A stretch of DNA of 64,000 bases from Chiridota heheva (GCA_020152595.1 JAIGNY010002171.1:968501-1032500); one strand, 5' to 3'. Positions 52,446 through 63,892 are shown, counted from the stretch's first letter. Program-made: numbers and translations. Notes: a model not told the origin generated them from the sequence alone.

Positions 52446-52452
52446 TATACCA

Positions 52453-52833
52453 TCAGGTTATTCGATAGAAAAAATTAAAATCAAGGAAATTGAAAAGAAT
52501 AAAAAGAACACTGATTTTATGTGGTGGTAATGTATATTCTATGACACACTCAGAAAAAATGATAAATACAACAACAATGGAATTCCAAGCAACATTAATC
52601 TTTAAGATACATTTTACAGTCTCCTTTCTTTTGATCATGCATCCAAGCTTTCCAATCACACGATTTTGCCATATCAGCGGCATCACAGCATGCAAAAGTT
52701 CATTAAAGAGTTTTTCATTGGTATCTGCTAGCCGGTGTTGTCGACACAAATCTGCAATAAAGAGTGAAAGGATGATGATTTGGTATGGACTGACATTTTC
52801 ACTATGCCCCAAAGCTTGTTTTGCTGCAGTCAC
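52453..52833 (-). pseudogene. Unrecognised ORF downstream of integrase, left arm
   Basis: A 126-codon frame containing SPYQIIILSLFIADLCRQHR and hydrophobic stretches near its end (IVVVFIIFSECVI). It lies directly downstream of the integrase remnant on the same strand, so it may be a frameshifted integrase tail plus unrelated sequence. The mirrored copy (about 63510-63885) is broken by indels. Function unknown. Confidence 0.35.
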
Positions 52834-52859
52834 TTTTAATCACATCTTTAGGTTTAGAG

Positions 52860-53540
52860 TCAATTTATCTGGTTTCTTCATTATTTAATGGTTTTACAAC
52901 TTCAGGTAGCCTTTTAACCCACTCTAACGAGTCGGAGCCACGAGGCGACTCCAATGCAATGCCCACATGGAGGCTCACCATTTCCTTAGCATACTTATGA
53001 AAGAATAAGTGTTTAGCTAAAGTTCTATTAAATCGCTCTGCAATCGCTTACGATCTATGGTCCCCAACTTCACCCCTCTGAATATTAACATTGTGGTTTT
53101 TCATTAAAGTGTTAACACTAGCCATAAAATCTTTCCGTGGGTCAACCTTCTTGATTATTTTTAGAAAGACCAACAGCCCCTTTTGTAGATTTTCTTAAAA
53201 GCATTAGCTACTTGAACTGCTGTTTTATCAGTAAGGGATTCAGCTTCCTTGTACCTGTTCGCCACATCGACGACTGTAAGTGCATATTTGTAGGTTTTTC
53301 TACCAATTGTATCATGTGGCAAAAATAACAGATCGGCTTCATGCAAGTCATTAAGTTTTGCGCTGTTACTATTCACACTCGTTGACCGTGGAATATATTT
53401 TAAAGGAGCCCTATATATTTGCCACAAAGCTTGTTTTGTTGAATATTCCTTAGTGACTTTATCTGTAACTCTTGCTTGTTTAGCTAGTTTCTTTATTGCG
53501 GCATCTCCTTTCCACTTTCCAGTACTGCTATAGTAAATGT
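52860..53540 (-). pseudogene. Polinton rve-family integrase, left arm, broken
   Basis: On the minus strand the frame begins around YYSSTGKWKGDAAIKKLAKQ (HHCC-like N-terminal region). It continues with LNDLHEADLLFLPHDTIGRK and YALTVVDVANRYKEAESL (first catalytic Asp block), then frameshifts to VDPRKDFMASVN, and ends with AIAERFNRTLAKRLFFHKY (catalytic Glu region) and EWVKRLPEVVKPLNNEETR. The enzyme would insert the element into host DNA. A stop codon just before AIAERF and at least one frameshift near 53160 inactivate it; the right arm carries the same stop. Confidence 0.85.
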
Positions 53541-53641
53541 TTCTTAATTTGTTTTTTTGTTGTGTGATCTATTCTCTTTACTTTTTACAGACATATTTTT
53601 AATTCCGAGTGTATGTATGGAGGAGGGTGAATTTCCTTTTC

Positions 53642-54163
53642 CTAGAACAATCTCAGTTTGTAATTAGTTTTTGTAGAATTTCCTCTATTTTTGTTTACAT
53701 TTTTATCCTTTTCAATTAATTTTTCTTTTTGTGATTTTAGTAATTGAGTAGTCCTGTTTTTGGTAGTCAAGTTATGTCTAATCTCTTCCTTCATTGCAGA
53801 AAACTTGTCAGATTCTCTCAAAGTTAATTCGAATTCTTCTTGGCTTATAACACCATCTTGTAAGGCTTCTGAAATATAACTTGATATAGTATTCAGTTTA
53901 GAAATAGCTAGAACCTTAATCTCATTATGCTTTTTGGCTTTCTTTATTAATTTTCGCGAAAAGTATTTAGAGAACATTACTCCGATGCCACAACTAAATG
54001 CAAACTCTTTCAAAATGATAAATATAGGCGCTGTTACAACACCTGATAAAGACACGATTCCAATTGAACCGCTAGCAATGGCTGCCACTTCTGCATAGTC
54101 TAATATATTAATAATTGTTTTTATAATTTGTATGTAATGACTAGCCTTGATTTTTCTTTTCAA
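53642..54163 (-). CDS. Polinton-associated TM/coiled-coil protein, left arm
   Basis: An intact 173-codon frame. Two hydrophobic segments (VAAIASGSIGIVSLSGVV and FIILKEFAFSCGIGVMF) near residues 25-65 are followed by a basic patch (SRKLIKKAKKH), a helical region (LNTISSYISEALQDGVISQE) and a Lys/Glu-rich coiled-coil tail. Similar hydrophobic-plus-helical proteins are, to my recollection, frequent in invertebrate Polintons, but I cannot name the function. The right-arm copy is frameshifted by loss of one A in the AAAAAG run, so the two copies test each other. Confidence 0.65.
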   Translation of the reverse strand: MKRKIKASHYIQIIKTIINILDYAEVAAIASGSIGIVSLSGVVTAPIFIILKEFAFSCGIGVMFSKYFSRKLIKKAKKHNEIKVLAISKLNTISSYISEALQDGVISQEEFELTLRESDKFSAMKEEIRHNLTTKNRTTQLLKSQKEKLIEKDKNVNKNRGNSTKTNYKLRLF

Positions 54164-54311
54164 TCTCCTTTTGAATGTTTTTAATTGTTTGCAACCTGTA
54201 TGCGTTTACGTTAGTGGGATTTTCTGGCAATTAAGGATAAATATTTGGATAATCTGGTTTTTTCTTTCATAATTTATTTTTCAATATATTTCAATTTCGT
54301 AGCAAATATAT

Positions 54312-54739
54312 TCTACGCCTCCAATAAATTTACAATTTGTTTTCTTAGCACACACACCGCATTAAAAGTATGTAGGAGTATCAAAATCAAATGCTTTATA
54401 TTTTATTCCATCAGCACTAAGAAACACCATTGATTTAATTCATAATTTCCAGCCCCGTACTGCACGCGCGATTAGTGCCCTTAATTCTAAATCCAAAAGT
54501 AGTAATACTTCCTCTGTAAGCCAAGACACGTTTCTGCATAAATCTTGGTTGCTTATATGCTCCATTCCATTCAATAGTTATATAATCATCTTCGTATGAA
54601 TTAGTTTTATCATTTTCGGAGTTTGATATTTTTCCTGTACTTATCTCTCCATATTTTTTTGTTTAAAGTATTTCAGTATTTACATATGTATTTAGTTCTG
54701 CCATTTTGTCATTGCCAAATTCTGGACCAAAGATACTCA
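54312..54739 (-). pseudogene. Polinton ORF starting MSIFGPEFGND, left arm, broken
   Basis: The frame begins MSIFGPEFGNDKMAELNTYV, meets a TAA after 25 codons, and continues in the same frame with ITIEWNGAYKQPRFMQKRV and TFGFRIKGT before a one-base shift to a short tail ending EA-stop. No recognised domain. The same TAA occurs in the right arm. Confidence 0.55.
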
Positions 54740-54764
54740 TTTTATTTACATATATAAAAATTAT

Positions 54765-55270
54765 GTTATTTCCAAAGTTAATATTACGGGTAGACCGTAG
54801 TTGTTGATTTCTTGTCCTTTGGAATCTTTTATACTGAACTTAAATTCACTAATTAGGCCTGGTATCAAAGGTTTCCTTTGAGAACGCTGCTATAGAAATC
54901 AATATGTATACTACTCCCAAAAGGTGTATCACCAGCAGGAATAATTTCTAAAAGATTTGAGGATTTTCCAAAAGTTATCACTTGCGGAAATTTGATCGCA
55001 GTGTATATAAATAGTTTCAAATGATTGAAAACTGATCATTTCCTTCCAATGTGTTTTCCATCTGCCAACCATCTATAATCCATACTAAATAAATCTGTTA
55101 ATTAGATTTCTCTGGTGGAATCATGAAGGCTACTCGTTCTGTTTATCTGTTTACGTTAATTTTCATCCATGGAACTTGTCTGGTTATTATGTAATAAAGC
55201 TGCAGAATGTTATAAAGGCCAGCTTCTAATAGTATTTCCGTAATTTCTCCCTTTGGAACATTATAATACC
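54765..55270 (-). pseudogene. Possible Polinton structural ORF, left arm, broken
   Basis: Fragments in shifting frames include LLEIIPAGDTPFG-like sequence, KPLIPGLISEFKFSIKDSKG and INNYGLPVILTLEIT. The beta-rich D--G--I---G-PV-LTL pattern is seen in virus-like minor structural proteins of such elements, but this assignment is inference. No intact frame. Confidence 0.4.
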
Positions 55271-55381
55271 CTACCCAATATATAACTGATTTTACGATTA
55301 TGGAACCCTCTTTGAATTTCGATTGCCAATAGGTTGCTCTAATATTATTGGTTAATCAAAAGTTTTTATTTCAAATGTATA

Positions 55382-56577
55382 ATGCATTTTTATTTTATAT
55401 CAAAAGATAAATTACATTATTTCCAATATAATTTCGAGGAATTTTTCAAAATAAATAAAGTAAACACCGTATATAAACCTGGAGTTAGTGAAACAGAATT
55501 TACACAGCAGGGTATAAGTATAGTAATATACATATCTGATAGTAAGAGTTTCCGCGCTACTTTTCCGAATATTTTTGAGAAATACAAGTCACCTCATGTT
55601 ACATCTGATAAAATTGTTAATTTGTGGAAACGTCAGCCAATGAGCTTTTGGCAAAATCAATTAAATTGTGTTACACGGATGGCGACAACGGGTTTGGGAT
55701 ATCTTATGTACATCTAAATCATGATAATCCTTTAATCAAAACTGTTTATAGATTTCAGATTATTAAAAGAAATGGGCTGTCCTACTCCATTTCAAAATTA
55801 TTGGTAGGTTTTCGAGAACAAGATAGATATCTCTGCCTATAAAAATATATGTGGACAGTTTCGTGTTTCACCCCATTCCATGTGGAACAACACGAAGATA
55901 ATTACAGCAATGGGTAGGGAACTGCTTACCATTATGATGGTGGTAAGTCACCCAGTGCCTGACAATGATTATGATAATTCTAGCTTAAACAACCCGTATG
56001 ATAAATGGAATGAATATACGACTGCTACAGAGATGAGTTTTGGTGATCATCCATTTAAGTATACTGTTGCATATATAGCTCAAGAGTGTAAGTAGTGCTT
56101 AGAAAGGATTTATTTTCGATAAAGGTAAATAAATATACGATGGGGATGAGGAGATGTATCATGTCATCGGAGGATCTGATGGATTTATAGATATCGGCGT
56201 AGAAAGGATCAATGATTCTATCCGAACATATATTTATGCGAGGAGCCCAAGTTCAGACAAAAACAAGCATGCTCGCTCCAGGGACCGGAACTGATGCGCG
56301 ACGACAATTTCTGAATATTGTTGAAGATTGTATTACCTCACCTGTTGATTTACAAGGCAGCATAGATCGCTATGAAGATTGTTTGCAATATGCACGAAGT
56401 AGTCTAAACTTCATGCTTGGGGAAGACCTGTACCTTATAACTTCGGATATGAATCTACGCATTGGAAAATACGAAGGCTATAATAACAACAACAATCAAA
56501 TAGCGGAATTATCAGAGATGAAGGCAATTAGTTTAGGTTTTATCCCACATGTTAATTCTGAACAGCGACGCGGATGA
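55382..56577 (+). pseudogene. Polinton virion-like protein gene, left arm, broken
   Basis: Consecutive plus-strand frames carry KINKVNTVYKPGVSETEFTQ, DKIVNLWKRQPMSFWQNQLN, then after a shift GISYVHLNHDNPLIKTVYRF, and finally GAQVQTKTSMLAPGTGTDAR and ITSPVDLQGSIDRYEDCLQY. The order and the GAQ-QT-T--GTGT-A block match, from memory, a long conserved protein of invertebrate Polintons thought to be structural. I cannot confirm that it is the major capsid protein. At least three indels interrupt it. Its 3' end runs into a GC-rich repeat. Confidence 0.55.
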
Positions 56578-56745
56578 TCGGGGGATCGGGGGACTCGAGG
56601 GAGCCATAGTCGTGCCAGTGCCCGCCCCGGAGCCTCGCGACTCAAGGGAGCCGGCAGGTGACTCAGCCTCGCGACCAAAGGGAGGGCAAGTGACTCGAGG
56701 GAACCGGCAGGCGACTCAAGCGAACCGGCAGGCATGCAGTAAATC
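56575..56745. repeat. GC-rich short repeat block, left arm
   Basis: About four imperfect ~21-bp units (GACTCAAGGGAGCCGGCAGG, GACTCGAGGGAACCGGCAGG) lie in an otherwise AT-rich element, between the virion-like ORF and the small membrane peptide. The mirrored copy at 59594-59764 differs by small indels. Confidence 0.75.
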
Positions 56746-56751
56746 GTGAAA

Positions 56752-56829
56752 ATGAAAAAGGTAGCCCTAATTGTTGGAATTCTAACCATCGCTGGAATTG
56801 GTTATATGCTTTATGAGGTACTAAGATGA
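56752..56829 (+). CDS. 25-residue hydrophobic peptide, left arm
   Basis: ATG to TGA, 25 residues: MKKVALIVGILTIAGIGYML then YEVLR. Lys-Lys start, one ~18-residue hydrophobic helix and a charged end, so a single-pass membrane peptide. The frame is identical in the right arm. Too short for routine gene calling. Small hydrophobic proteins occur in Maverick-like viruses, but the function here is unknown. Confidence 0.5.
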   Translation: MKKVALIVGILTIAGIGYMLYEVLR

Positions 56830-56931
56830 TACTTCTTTTTGTAGATACATACAAATCAAAAACCCTACACCCAGTAACGAGAGTCCAGACATGTTCAGCT
56901 AGTCATCCAACAGAACCGCTTAGCTGATGAA

Positions 56932-57651
56932 ATGTCAACTTTTAAAGATTTCCTCATATGGTATAATAACAAAGATGTCGTGCCATTTTTAGAGGCTCTT
57001 TCCAAAATGAGTCTTTTTTATAAGTCCAAAAGCATAGATATGTTCAAGGAAGGTATTTCTGTCCCAGGTTTAACGCTGAGATATTTATTTCAGAATCTGG
57101 AGGATCACTTTTGTTTATTCCCAGCAAAGCATAATGATTTATATCATTTGTTTAAAGATAACATTGTAGGGGCCCTCAATTATTTTTAATCGTCACCAGG
57201 AAAAAGACAGAACAAAAATCAAGGGGGCAAATTGTGTAAAAATTGCTGGTTATGATGCCAATGCCTCTACCTCTGGGCTGTCATGCAGGACATGCCTACA
57301 GGTGTCGCTTTAAGACGACGGGCTGATACTGGGTTCAGCTGTGAGTTTACCCACTGGCCCCAGATGACTTCTGTGGGGTGGTTGGAATGGAGGCCAAACA
57401 ACGGGGTATAACTATCCAGCATATACTCAATGGTAAAGAAGTGCGGATAGGAAAACGACAGTTACCTGTGGACGGGTTTGGTGCGGGGGTCATATATCAA
57501 TTTCATGGGTGTTTTTGGCATGGTCATCCATGTCAACTAACTGCAGGTAAAACCCATAACCACGTGAATGGCAAAACATTCTCTGAATTGTATCAGAAAA
57601 CGTGCGAAACAACCGCATACTTACAATCTTATTTTCAAGTGGTTGAAAAAT
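56932..57651 (+). pseudogene. DNA polymerase B N-terminal part, left arm, truncated at the fold-back junction
   Basis: The frame MSTFKDFLIWYNNKDVVPFL, DMFKEGISVPGLTLRYLF, HNDLYHLFKDNIVG is followed by shifts to GYDANA and FHGCFWHGHPCQL, then stops matching after LQSYFQVVEK. At 57651 the sequence switches to the antisense of the polymerase 3' half. In this arm a base is missing at GCCTCTACC (right arm GCCCTCTACC). The polymerase would be the protein-primed replicase of the element. Confidence 0.82.
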
Positions 57652-59407
57652 TCCCCCGAAACAATAAAAACATTTGCTGGACAAGGATACAATCCCATCC
57701 CCTCCCACTCAAGTTTGAACAACCCTGGGGTGCGCTTGTCATATTTTTGAGCTTCCTCTGGTTCTGTACGAGGAAACCATAAATGTTTTTCCTTTTCAAA
57801 TTTTTGTTTCATTTCTGGTTTTATTACATCCTCCAAAGACTGGGCAGCTATGGCAATATACGCTGAATCTGTATCCATCTCACAGTAGGCAAAATCAGAT
57901 TGGTCCACGAATACTGAGATGAAATCGTAGTAAAACTCTAACATTCTTAATTTTGCATACTGGTAGACAAAAATCCTATCTGAAGGGGCAAATCGAGCTT
58001 AACTTTACGTTTATAAAGTTCCACTTCATACATATTAAATTCAAGGGGTGTTAGTCTTTTAAAAAAAGGATCATTTACTTTTGCATACACTGAATCTTCA
58101 GTGCACACCTTAATATCAAGGTGCCTTTCTTTGTTTGTCACTGTTTTGCCACACGCCGAGTTGCCAATTAATTTCATAGTATCAGCTATAATAGACTTGG
58201 AAGGGTCTTTGTCCCCTTCCCTTCGAGCATTGTTGACTTCCTCACCAAAGGTTTTGAAAACCTGTTTTGGCGAGAATTGGATTATTTGATATATTTTAGT
58301 TACAACTAACCCGTGAGCTAGATACCATTTAACCAAAGGGGTGGTCAATAAAAGTTTCTTACCAAGCATACTGCCGATCAGACTACGTCGAGGTTGACTT
58401 AATAAGTTGTTTTCTTTAGCATATGTGGACATATGTTCCCCTATATCATCTATGGAAATGTCAACATTTTTAAATATGGGGGGCATTTCTGCAAATTTAG
58501 GTTTGAGGTGTTCGGGGACTTCAATATCGCATTCAACAGCACCAAAAATATGGCCTGATTGAATAAGACTTAGCAATTTGTCCTCTGGCATTGAACCTCG
58601 ATGCCCAACGGCATGGGGAAAGAGCTGAATGACAAAGTTGCGAATTTCAACAGAGTCTTTTTGCTCTTGCAGCCACTCGCACTCCCATTTTTCAACCACT
58701 TGAAAATAAGATTGTAAGTATGCGGTTGTTTCGCACGTTTTCTGATACAATTCAGAGAATGTTTTGCCATTCACGTGGTTATGGGTTTTACCTGCAGTTA
58801 GTTGACATGGATGACCATGCAAAAACACCCATGAAATTGATATATGACCCCGCACCAAACCCGTCCACAGGTAACTGTCGTTTTCCTATCCGCACTTCTT
58901 TACCATTGAGTATATGCTGGATAGTTATACCCGTTGTTTGGCCTCCCATTCCAACCACCCACAGAAGTCATCTGGGGCCAGTGGGTAAACTCACAGCTGA
59001 ACCCAGTATCAGCCCGTCGTCTTAAAGCGACACCTGTAGGCATGTCCTGCATGACAGCCCAGAGGTAGAGGGCATTGGCATCATAACCAGCAATTTTTTT
59101 TACACAATTTGCCCCCTTGATTTTTGTTCTGTCTTTTTCCTGGTGACGATTAAAAATAATTGAGGGCCCCTACAATGTTATCTTTAAACAAATGATATAA
59201 ATCATTATGCTTTGCTGGGAATAAACAAAAGTGATCCTCCAGATTCTGAAATAAATATCTCAGCGTTAAACCTGGGACAGAAATACCTTCCTTGAACATA
59301 TCTATGCTTTTGGACTTATAAAAAAGACTCATTTTGGAAAGAGCCTCTAAAAATGGCACGACATCTTTGTTATTATACCATATGAGGAAATCTTTAAAAG
59401 TTGACAT
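57640..59407 (-). pseudogene. Protein-primed DNA polymerase B (loop plus right arm), nearly complete but frameshifted
   Basis: Read on the minus strand from 59407: MSTFKDFLIWYNNKDVVPFL, ISVPGLTLRYLF, a shared one-base frameshift near 59166, then GYDANALYLWAVMQDMPTG (polymerase motif A region), FHGCFWHGHPCQL, a 303-codon open stretch 58858-57947 with SLIGSMLGKKLLLTTPLVKW and MKLIGNSACGKTVTNKERH (motif B), and after another shift YCEMDTDSAYIAI (motif C, DTDS) and FKLEWEGMGLYPC. The gene then breaks at the fold-back junction near 57652, so the C-terminal thumb end is missing. This is the only place in the window where motifs A, B and C occur together. Confidence 0.87.
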
Positions 59408-59509
59408 TTCATCAGCTAAGCGGTTCTGTTGGATGACTAGCTGAACATGTCTGGACTCTCGTTACTGGGTGTAGGGTTTTTGATTTGTATGTATCTACAA
59501 AAAGAAGTA

Positions 59510-59587
59510 TCATCTTAGTACCTCATAAAGCATATAACCAATTCCAGCGATGGTTAGAATTCCAACAATTAGGGCTACCTTTTTCAT
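59510..59587 (-). CDS. 25-residue hydrophobic peptide, right arm
   Basis: Mirror of 56752-56829 with the same 25 codons. Preservation of this small frame in both arms is expected from the recent duplication and is not in itself evidence of selection. Confidence 0.5.
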   Translation of the reverse strand: MKKVALIVGILTIAGIGYMLYEVLR

Positions 59588-59593
59588 TTTCAC

Positions 59594-59764
59594 GATTTAC
59601 TGCATGCCTGCCGGTTCGCTTGAGTCGCCTGCCGGTTCCCTCGAGTCACTTGCCCTCTCCCTTTGGTCGCGAGGCTGAGTCACCTGCCGGCTCCCTTGAG
59701 TCGCGAGGCTCCGGGGCGGGCACTGGCACGACTATGGCTCCCTCGAGTCCCCTGATCCCCGATC
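59594..59764. repeat. GC-rich short repeat block, right arm
   Basis: Mirror of 56575-56745 (GCCTGCCGGTTCCCTCGAGT, CGCGAGGCTGAGTCACC). It differs by small indels, such as CCCTCTCCC here versus GGGAGGGC on the other strand in the left arm. Confidence 0.7.
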
Positions 59765-60957
59765 ATCCGCGTCGCTGTTCAGAATTAACATGTGGGATAA
59801 AACCTAAACTAATTGCCTTCATCTCTGATAATTCCGCTATTTGATTGTTGTTGTTATTATAGCCTTCGTATTTTCCAATGCGTAGATTCATATCCGAAGT
59901 TATAAGGTACAGGTCTTCCCAAGCATGAAGTTTAGACTACTTCGTGCATATTGCAAACAATCTTCATAGCGATCTATGCTGCCTTGTAAATCAACAGGTG
60001 AGGTAATACAATCTTCAACAATATTCAGAAATTGTCGTCGCGCATCAGTTCCGGTCCCTGGAGCGAGCATGCTTGTTTTTGTCTGAACTTGGGCTCCTCG
60101 CATAAATATATGTTCGGATAGAATCATTGATCCTTTCTACGCCGATATCTATAAATCCATCAGATCCTCCGATGACATGATACATCTCCTCATCCCCATC
60201 GTATATTTATTTACCTTTATCGAAAATAAATCCTTTCTAAGCACTACTTACACTCTTGAGCTATATATGCAACAGTATACTTAAATGGATGATCACCAAA
60301 ACTCATCTCTGTAGCAGTCGTATATTCATTCCATTTATCATACGGGTTGTTTAAGCTAGAATTATCATAATCATTGTCAGGCACTGGAGTGACTTACCAC
60401 CATCATAATGGTAAGCAGTTCCCTACCCATTGCTGTAATTATCTTCGTGTTGTTCCACATGGAATGGGGTGAAACACGAAACTGTCCACATATATTTTTA
60501 TAGGCAGAGATATCTATCTTGTTCTCGAAAACCTACCAATAATTTTGAAATGGAGTAGGACAGCCCATTTCTTTTAATAATCTGAAATCTATAAACAGTT
60601 TTGATTAAAGGATTATCATGATTTAGATGTACATAAGATATCCCAAACCCGTTGTCGCCATCCGTGTAACACAATTTAATTGATTTTGCCAAAAGCTCAT
60701 TGGCTGACGTTTCCACAAATTAACAATTTTATCAGATGTAACATGAGGTGACTTGTATTTCTCAAAAATATTCGAAAAGTAGCGCGGAAACTCTTACTAT
60801 CAGATATGTATATTACTATACTTATACCCTGCTGTGTAAATTCTGTTTCACTAACTCCAGGTTTATATACGGTGTTTACTTTATTTATTTTTGAAAAATT
60901 CTCGAAATTATATTGAAATAATGCAATTTATCTTTTGATATAAAATAAAAATGCATT
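59765..60957 (-). pseudogene. Polinton virion-like protein gene, right arm, broken
   Basis: Mirror of 55382-56577 on the minus strand with the same conserved blocks. Private differences include TTGGGAAGACC here versus TTGGGGAAGACC in the left arm, which moves the end of the last frame. Confidence 0.55.
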
Positions 60958-61069
60958 ATACATTTGAAATAAAAACTTTTGATTAACCAATAATATTAGA
61001 GCAACCTATTGGCAATCGAAATTCAAAGAGGGTTCCATAATCGTAAAATCAGTTATATATTGGGTAGGG

Positions 61070-61575
61070 TATTATAATGTTCCAAAGGGAGAAATTACGG
61101 AAATACTATTAGAAGCTGGCCTTTTATAACATTCTGCAGCTTTATTACATAATAACCAGACAAGTTCCATGGATGAAAATTAACGTAAACAGATAAACAG
61201 AACGAGTAGCCTTCATGATTCCACCAGAGAAATCTAATTAACAGATTTATTTAGTATGGATTATAGATGGTTGGCAGATGGAAAAACACATTGGAAGGAA
61301 ATGATCAGTTTTCAATCATTTGAAACTATTTATATACACTGCGATCAAATTTCCGCAAGTGATAACTTTTGAAAATCCTCAAATCTTTTAGAAATTATTC
61401 CTGCTGGTGATACACCTTTGGGAGTAGTATACATATTGATTTCTATAGCAGCGTTCTCAAAGGAAAACCTTTGATACCAGGCCTAATTAGTGAATTTAAG
61501 TTCAGTATAAAAGATTCCAAAGGACAAGAAATCAACAACTACGGTCTACCCGTAATATTAACTTTGGAAATAACA
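61070..61575 (+). pseudogene. Possible Polinton structural ORF, right arm, broken
   Basis: Mirror of 54765-55270. The plus-strand fragment KPLIPGLISEFKFSIKDSKG then INNYGLPVILTLEIT ends at a TAA just before the next ORF. Confidence 0.4.
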
Positions 61576-61598
61576 TAATTTTTATATATGTAAATAAA

Positions 61599-62026
61599 AT
61601 GAGTATCTTTGGTCCAGAATTTGGCAATGACAAAATGGCAGAACTAAATACATATGTAAATACTGAAATACTTTAAACAAAAAAATATGGAGAGATAAGT
61701 ACAGGAAAAATATCAAACTCCGAAAATGATAAAACTAATTCATACGAAGATGATTATATAACTATTGAATGGAATGGAGCATATAAGCAACCAAGATTTA
61801 TGCAGAAACGTGTCTTGGCTTACAGAGGAAGTATTACTACTTTTGGATTTAGAATTAAGGGCACTAATCGCGCGTGCAGTACGGGGGCTGGAAATTATGA
61901 ATTAAATCAATGGTGTTTCTTAGTGCTGATGGAATAAAATATAAAGCATTTGATTTTGATACTCTACATACTTTTAATGCGGTGTGTGTGCTAAGAAAAC
62001 AAATTGTAAATTTATTGGAGGCGTAG
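61599..62026 (+). pseudogene. Polinton ORF starting MSIFGPEFGND, right arm, broken
   Basis: Mirror of 54312-54739. TAA at 61674 and a frameshift near 61910, then VFLSADGIKYKAFDFDTLHT to a TAG at 62024-62026. Confidence 0.55.
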
Positions 62027-62176
62027 AATATATTTGCTACGAAATTGAAATATATTGAAAAATAAATTATGAAAGAAAAAAACCAGATTATCCAAATATT
62101 TATCCTTAATTGCCAGAAAATCCCACTAACGTAAACGCATACAGGTTGCAAACAATTAAAAACATTCAAAAGGAGA

Positions 62177-62690
62177 TTGAAAAGAAAAATCAAGGCTAGT
62201 CATTACATACAAATTATAAAAACAATTATTAATATATTAGACTATGCAGAAGTGGCAGCCATTGCTAGCGGTTCAATTGGAATCGTGTCTTTATCAGGTG
62301 TTGTAACAGCGCCTATATTTATCATTTTGAAAGAGTTTGCATTTAGTTGTGGCATCGGAGTAATGTTCTCTAAATACTTTTCGCGAAAATTAATAAAGAA
62401 AGCCAAAAGCATAATGAGATTAAGGTTCTAGCTATTTCTAAACTGAATACTATATCAAGTTATATTTCAGAAGCCTTACAAGATGGTGTTATAAGCCAAG
62501 AAGAATTGAATTAACTTTGAGAGAATCTGACAAGTTTTCTGCAATGAAGGAAGAGATTAGACATAACTTGACTACCAAAAACAGGACTACTCAATTACTA
62601 AAATCACAAAAAGAAAAATTAATTGAAAAGGATAAAAATGTAAACAAAAATAGAGGAAATTCTACAAAACTAATTACAAACTGAGATTGT
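62177..62690 (+). pseudogene. Polinton-associated TM/coiled-coil protein, right arm, frameshifted
   Basis: Mirror of 53642-54163. The frame ends early (about codon 84) because the run in GCCAAAAGC is one A shorter than in the left arm; a further one-base loss near 62505 (GAATTGAATT versus GAATTCGAATT) follows. Confidence 0.7.
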
Positions 62691-62799
62691 TCTAGGAAAA
62701 GGAAATTCACCCTCCTCCATACATACACTCGGAATTAAAAATATGTCTGTAAAAAGTAAAGAGAATAGATCACACAACAAAAAAACAAATTAAGAAACA

Positions 62800-63480
62800 T
62801 TTACTATAGCAGTACTGGAAAGTGGAAAGGAGATGCCGCAATAAAGAAACTAGCTAAACAAGCAAGAGTTACAGATAAAGTCACTAAGGAATATTCAACA
62901 AAACAAGCTTTGTGGCAAATATATAGGGCTCCTTTAAAATATATTCCACGGTCAACGAGTGTGAATAGTAACAGCGCAAAACTTAATGACTTGCATGAAG
63001 CCGATCTGTTATTTTTGCCACATGATACAATTGGTAGAAAAACCTACAAATATGCACTTACAGTCGTCGATGTGGCGAACAGGTACAAGGAAGCTGAATC
63101 CCTTACTGATAAAACAGCAGTTCAAGTAGCTAATGCTTTTAAGAAAATCTACAAAGGGGGCTGTTGGTCTTTCTAAAAATAATCAAGAAGGTTGACCCAC
63201 GGAAAGATTTTATGGCTAGTGTTAACACTTTAATGAAAAACCACAATGTTAATATTCAGAGGGGTGAAGTTGGGGACCATAGATCGTAAGCGATTGCAGA
63301 GCGATTTAATAGAACTTTAGCTAAACGCTTATTCTTTCATAAGTATGCTAAGGAAATGGTGAGCCTCCATGTGGGCATTGCATTGAGTCGCCTCGTGGCT
63401 CCGACTCGTTAGAGTGGGTTAAAAGGCTACCTGAAGTTGTAAAACCATTAAATAATGAAGAAACCAGATAAATTGACTCT
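62800..63480 (+). pseudogene. Polinton rve-family integrase, right arm, broken
   Basis: Mirror of 52860-53540: YYSSTGKWKGDAAIKKLAKQ, LHEADLLFLPHDTIGRKTYK, VDPRKDFMASVN, a TAA, then AIAERFNRTLAKRL and EWVKRLPEVVKPLNNEETR. The stop before AIAERF (near 63287) is shared with the left arm. Confidence 0.85.
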
Positions 63481-63892
63481 AAACCTAAAGATGTGATTAA
63501 AAGTGACTGCAGCAAAACAAGCTTTGGGGCATAGTGAAAATGTCAGTCCATACCAAATCATCATCCTTTCACTCTTTATTGCAGATTTGTGTCGACAACA
63601 CCGGCTAGCAGATACCAATGAAAACTCTTTAATGAACTTTTGCATGCTGTGATGCCGCTGATATGGCAAAAATCGTGTGATTGGAAAGCTTGATGCATGA
63701 TCAAAAGAAAGGAGACTGTAAAATGTATCTAAAAAGATTAATGTTGCTTGGAATTCCATTGTTGTTGTATTTATCATTTTTCTGAGTGTGTCATAGAATA
63801 TACATTACCACCACATAAAATCAGTGTTCTTTTTATTCTTTTCAATTTCCTTGATTTTAATTTTTTCTATCGAATAACCCTGATGGTATAAG

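Noticed and set aside
56496-56854. Minus-strand Leu/Pro/Arg-rich ORFs over the GC-rich block
   Set aside because: Antisense of the GC-rich repeat and small membrane peptide; no support beyond openness.
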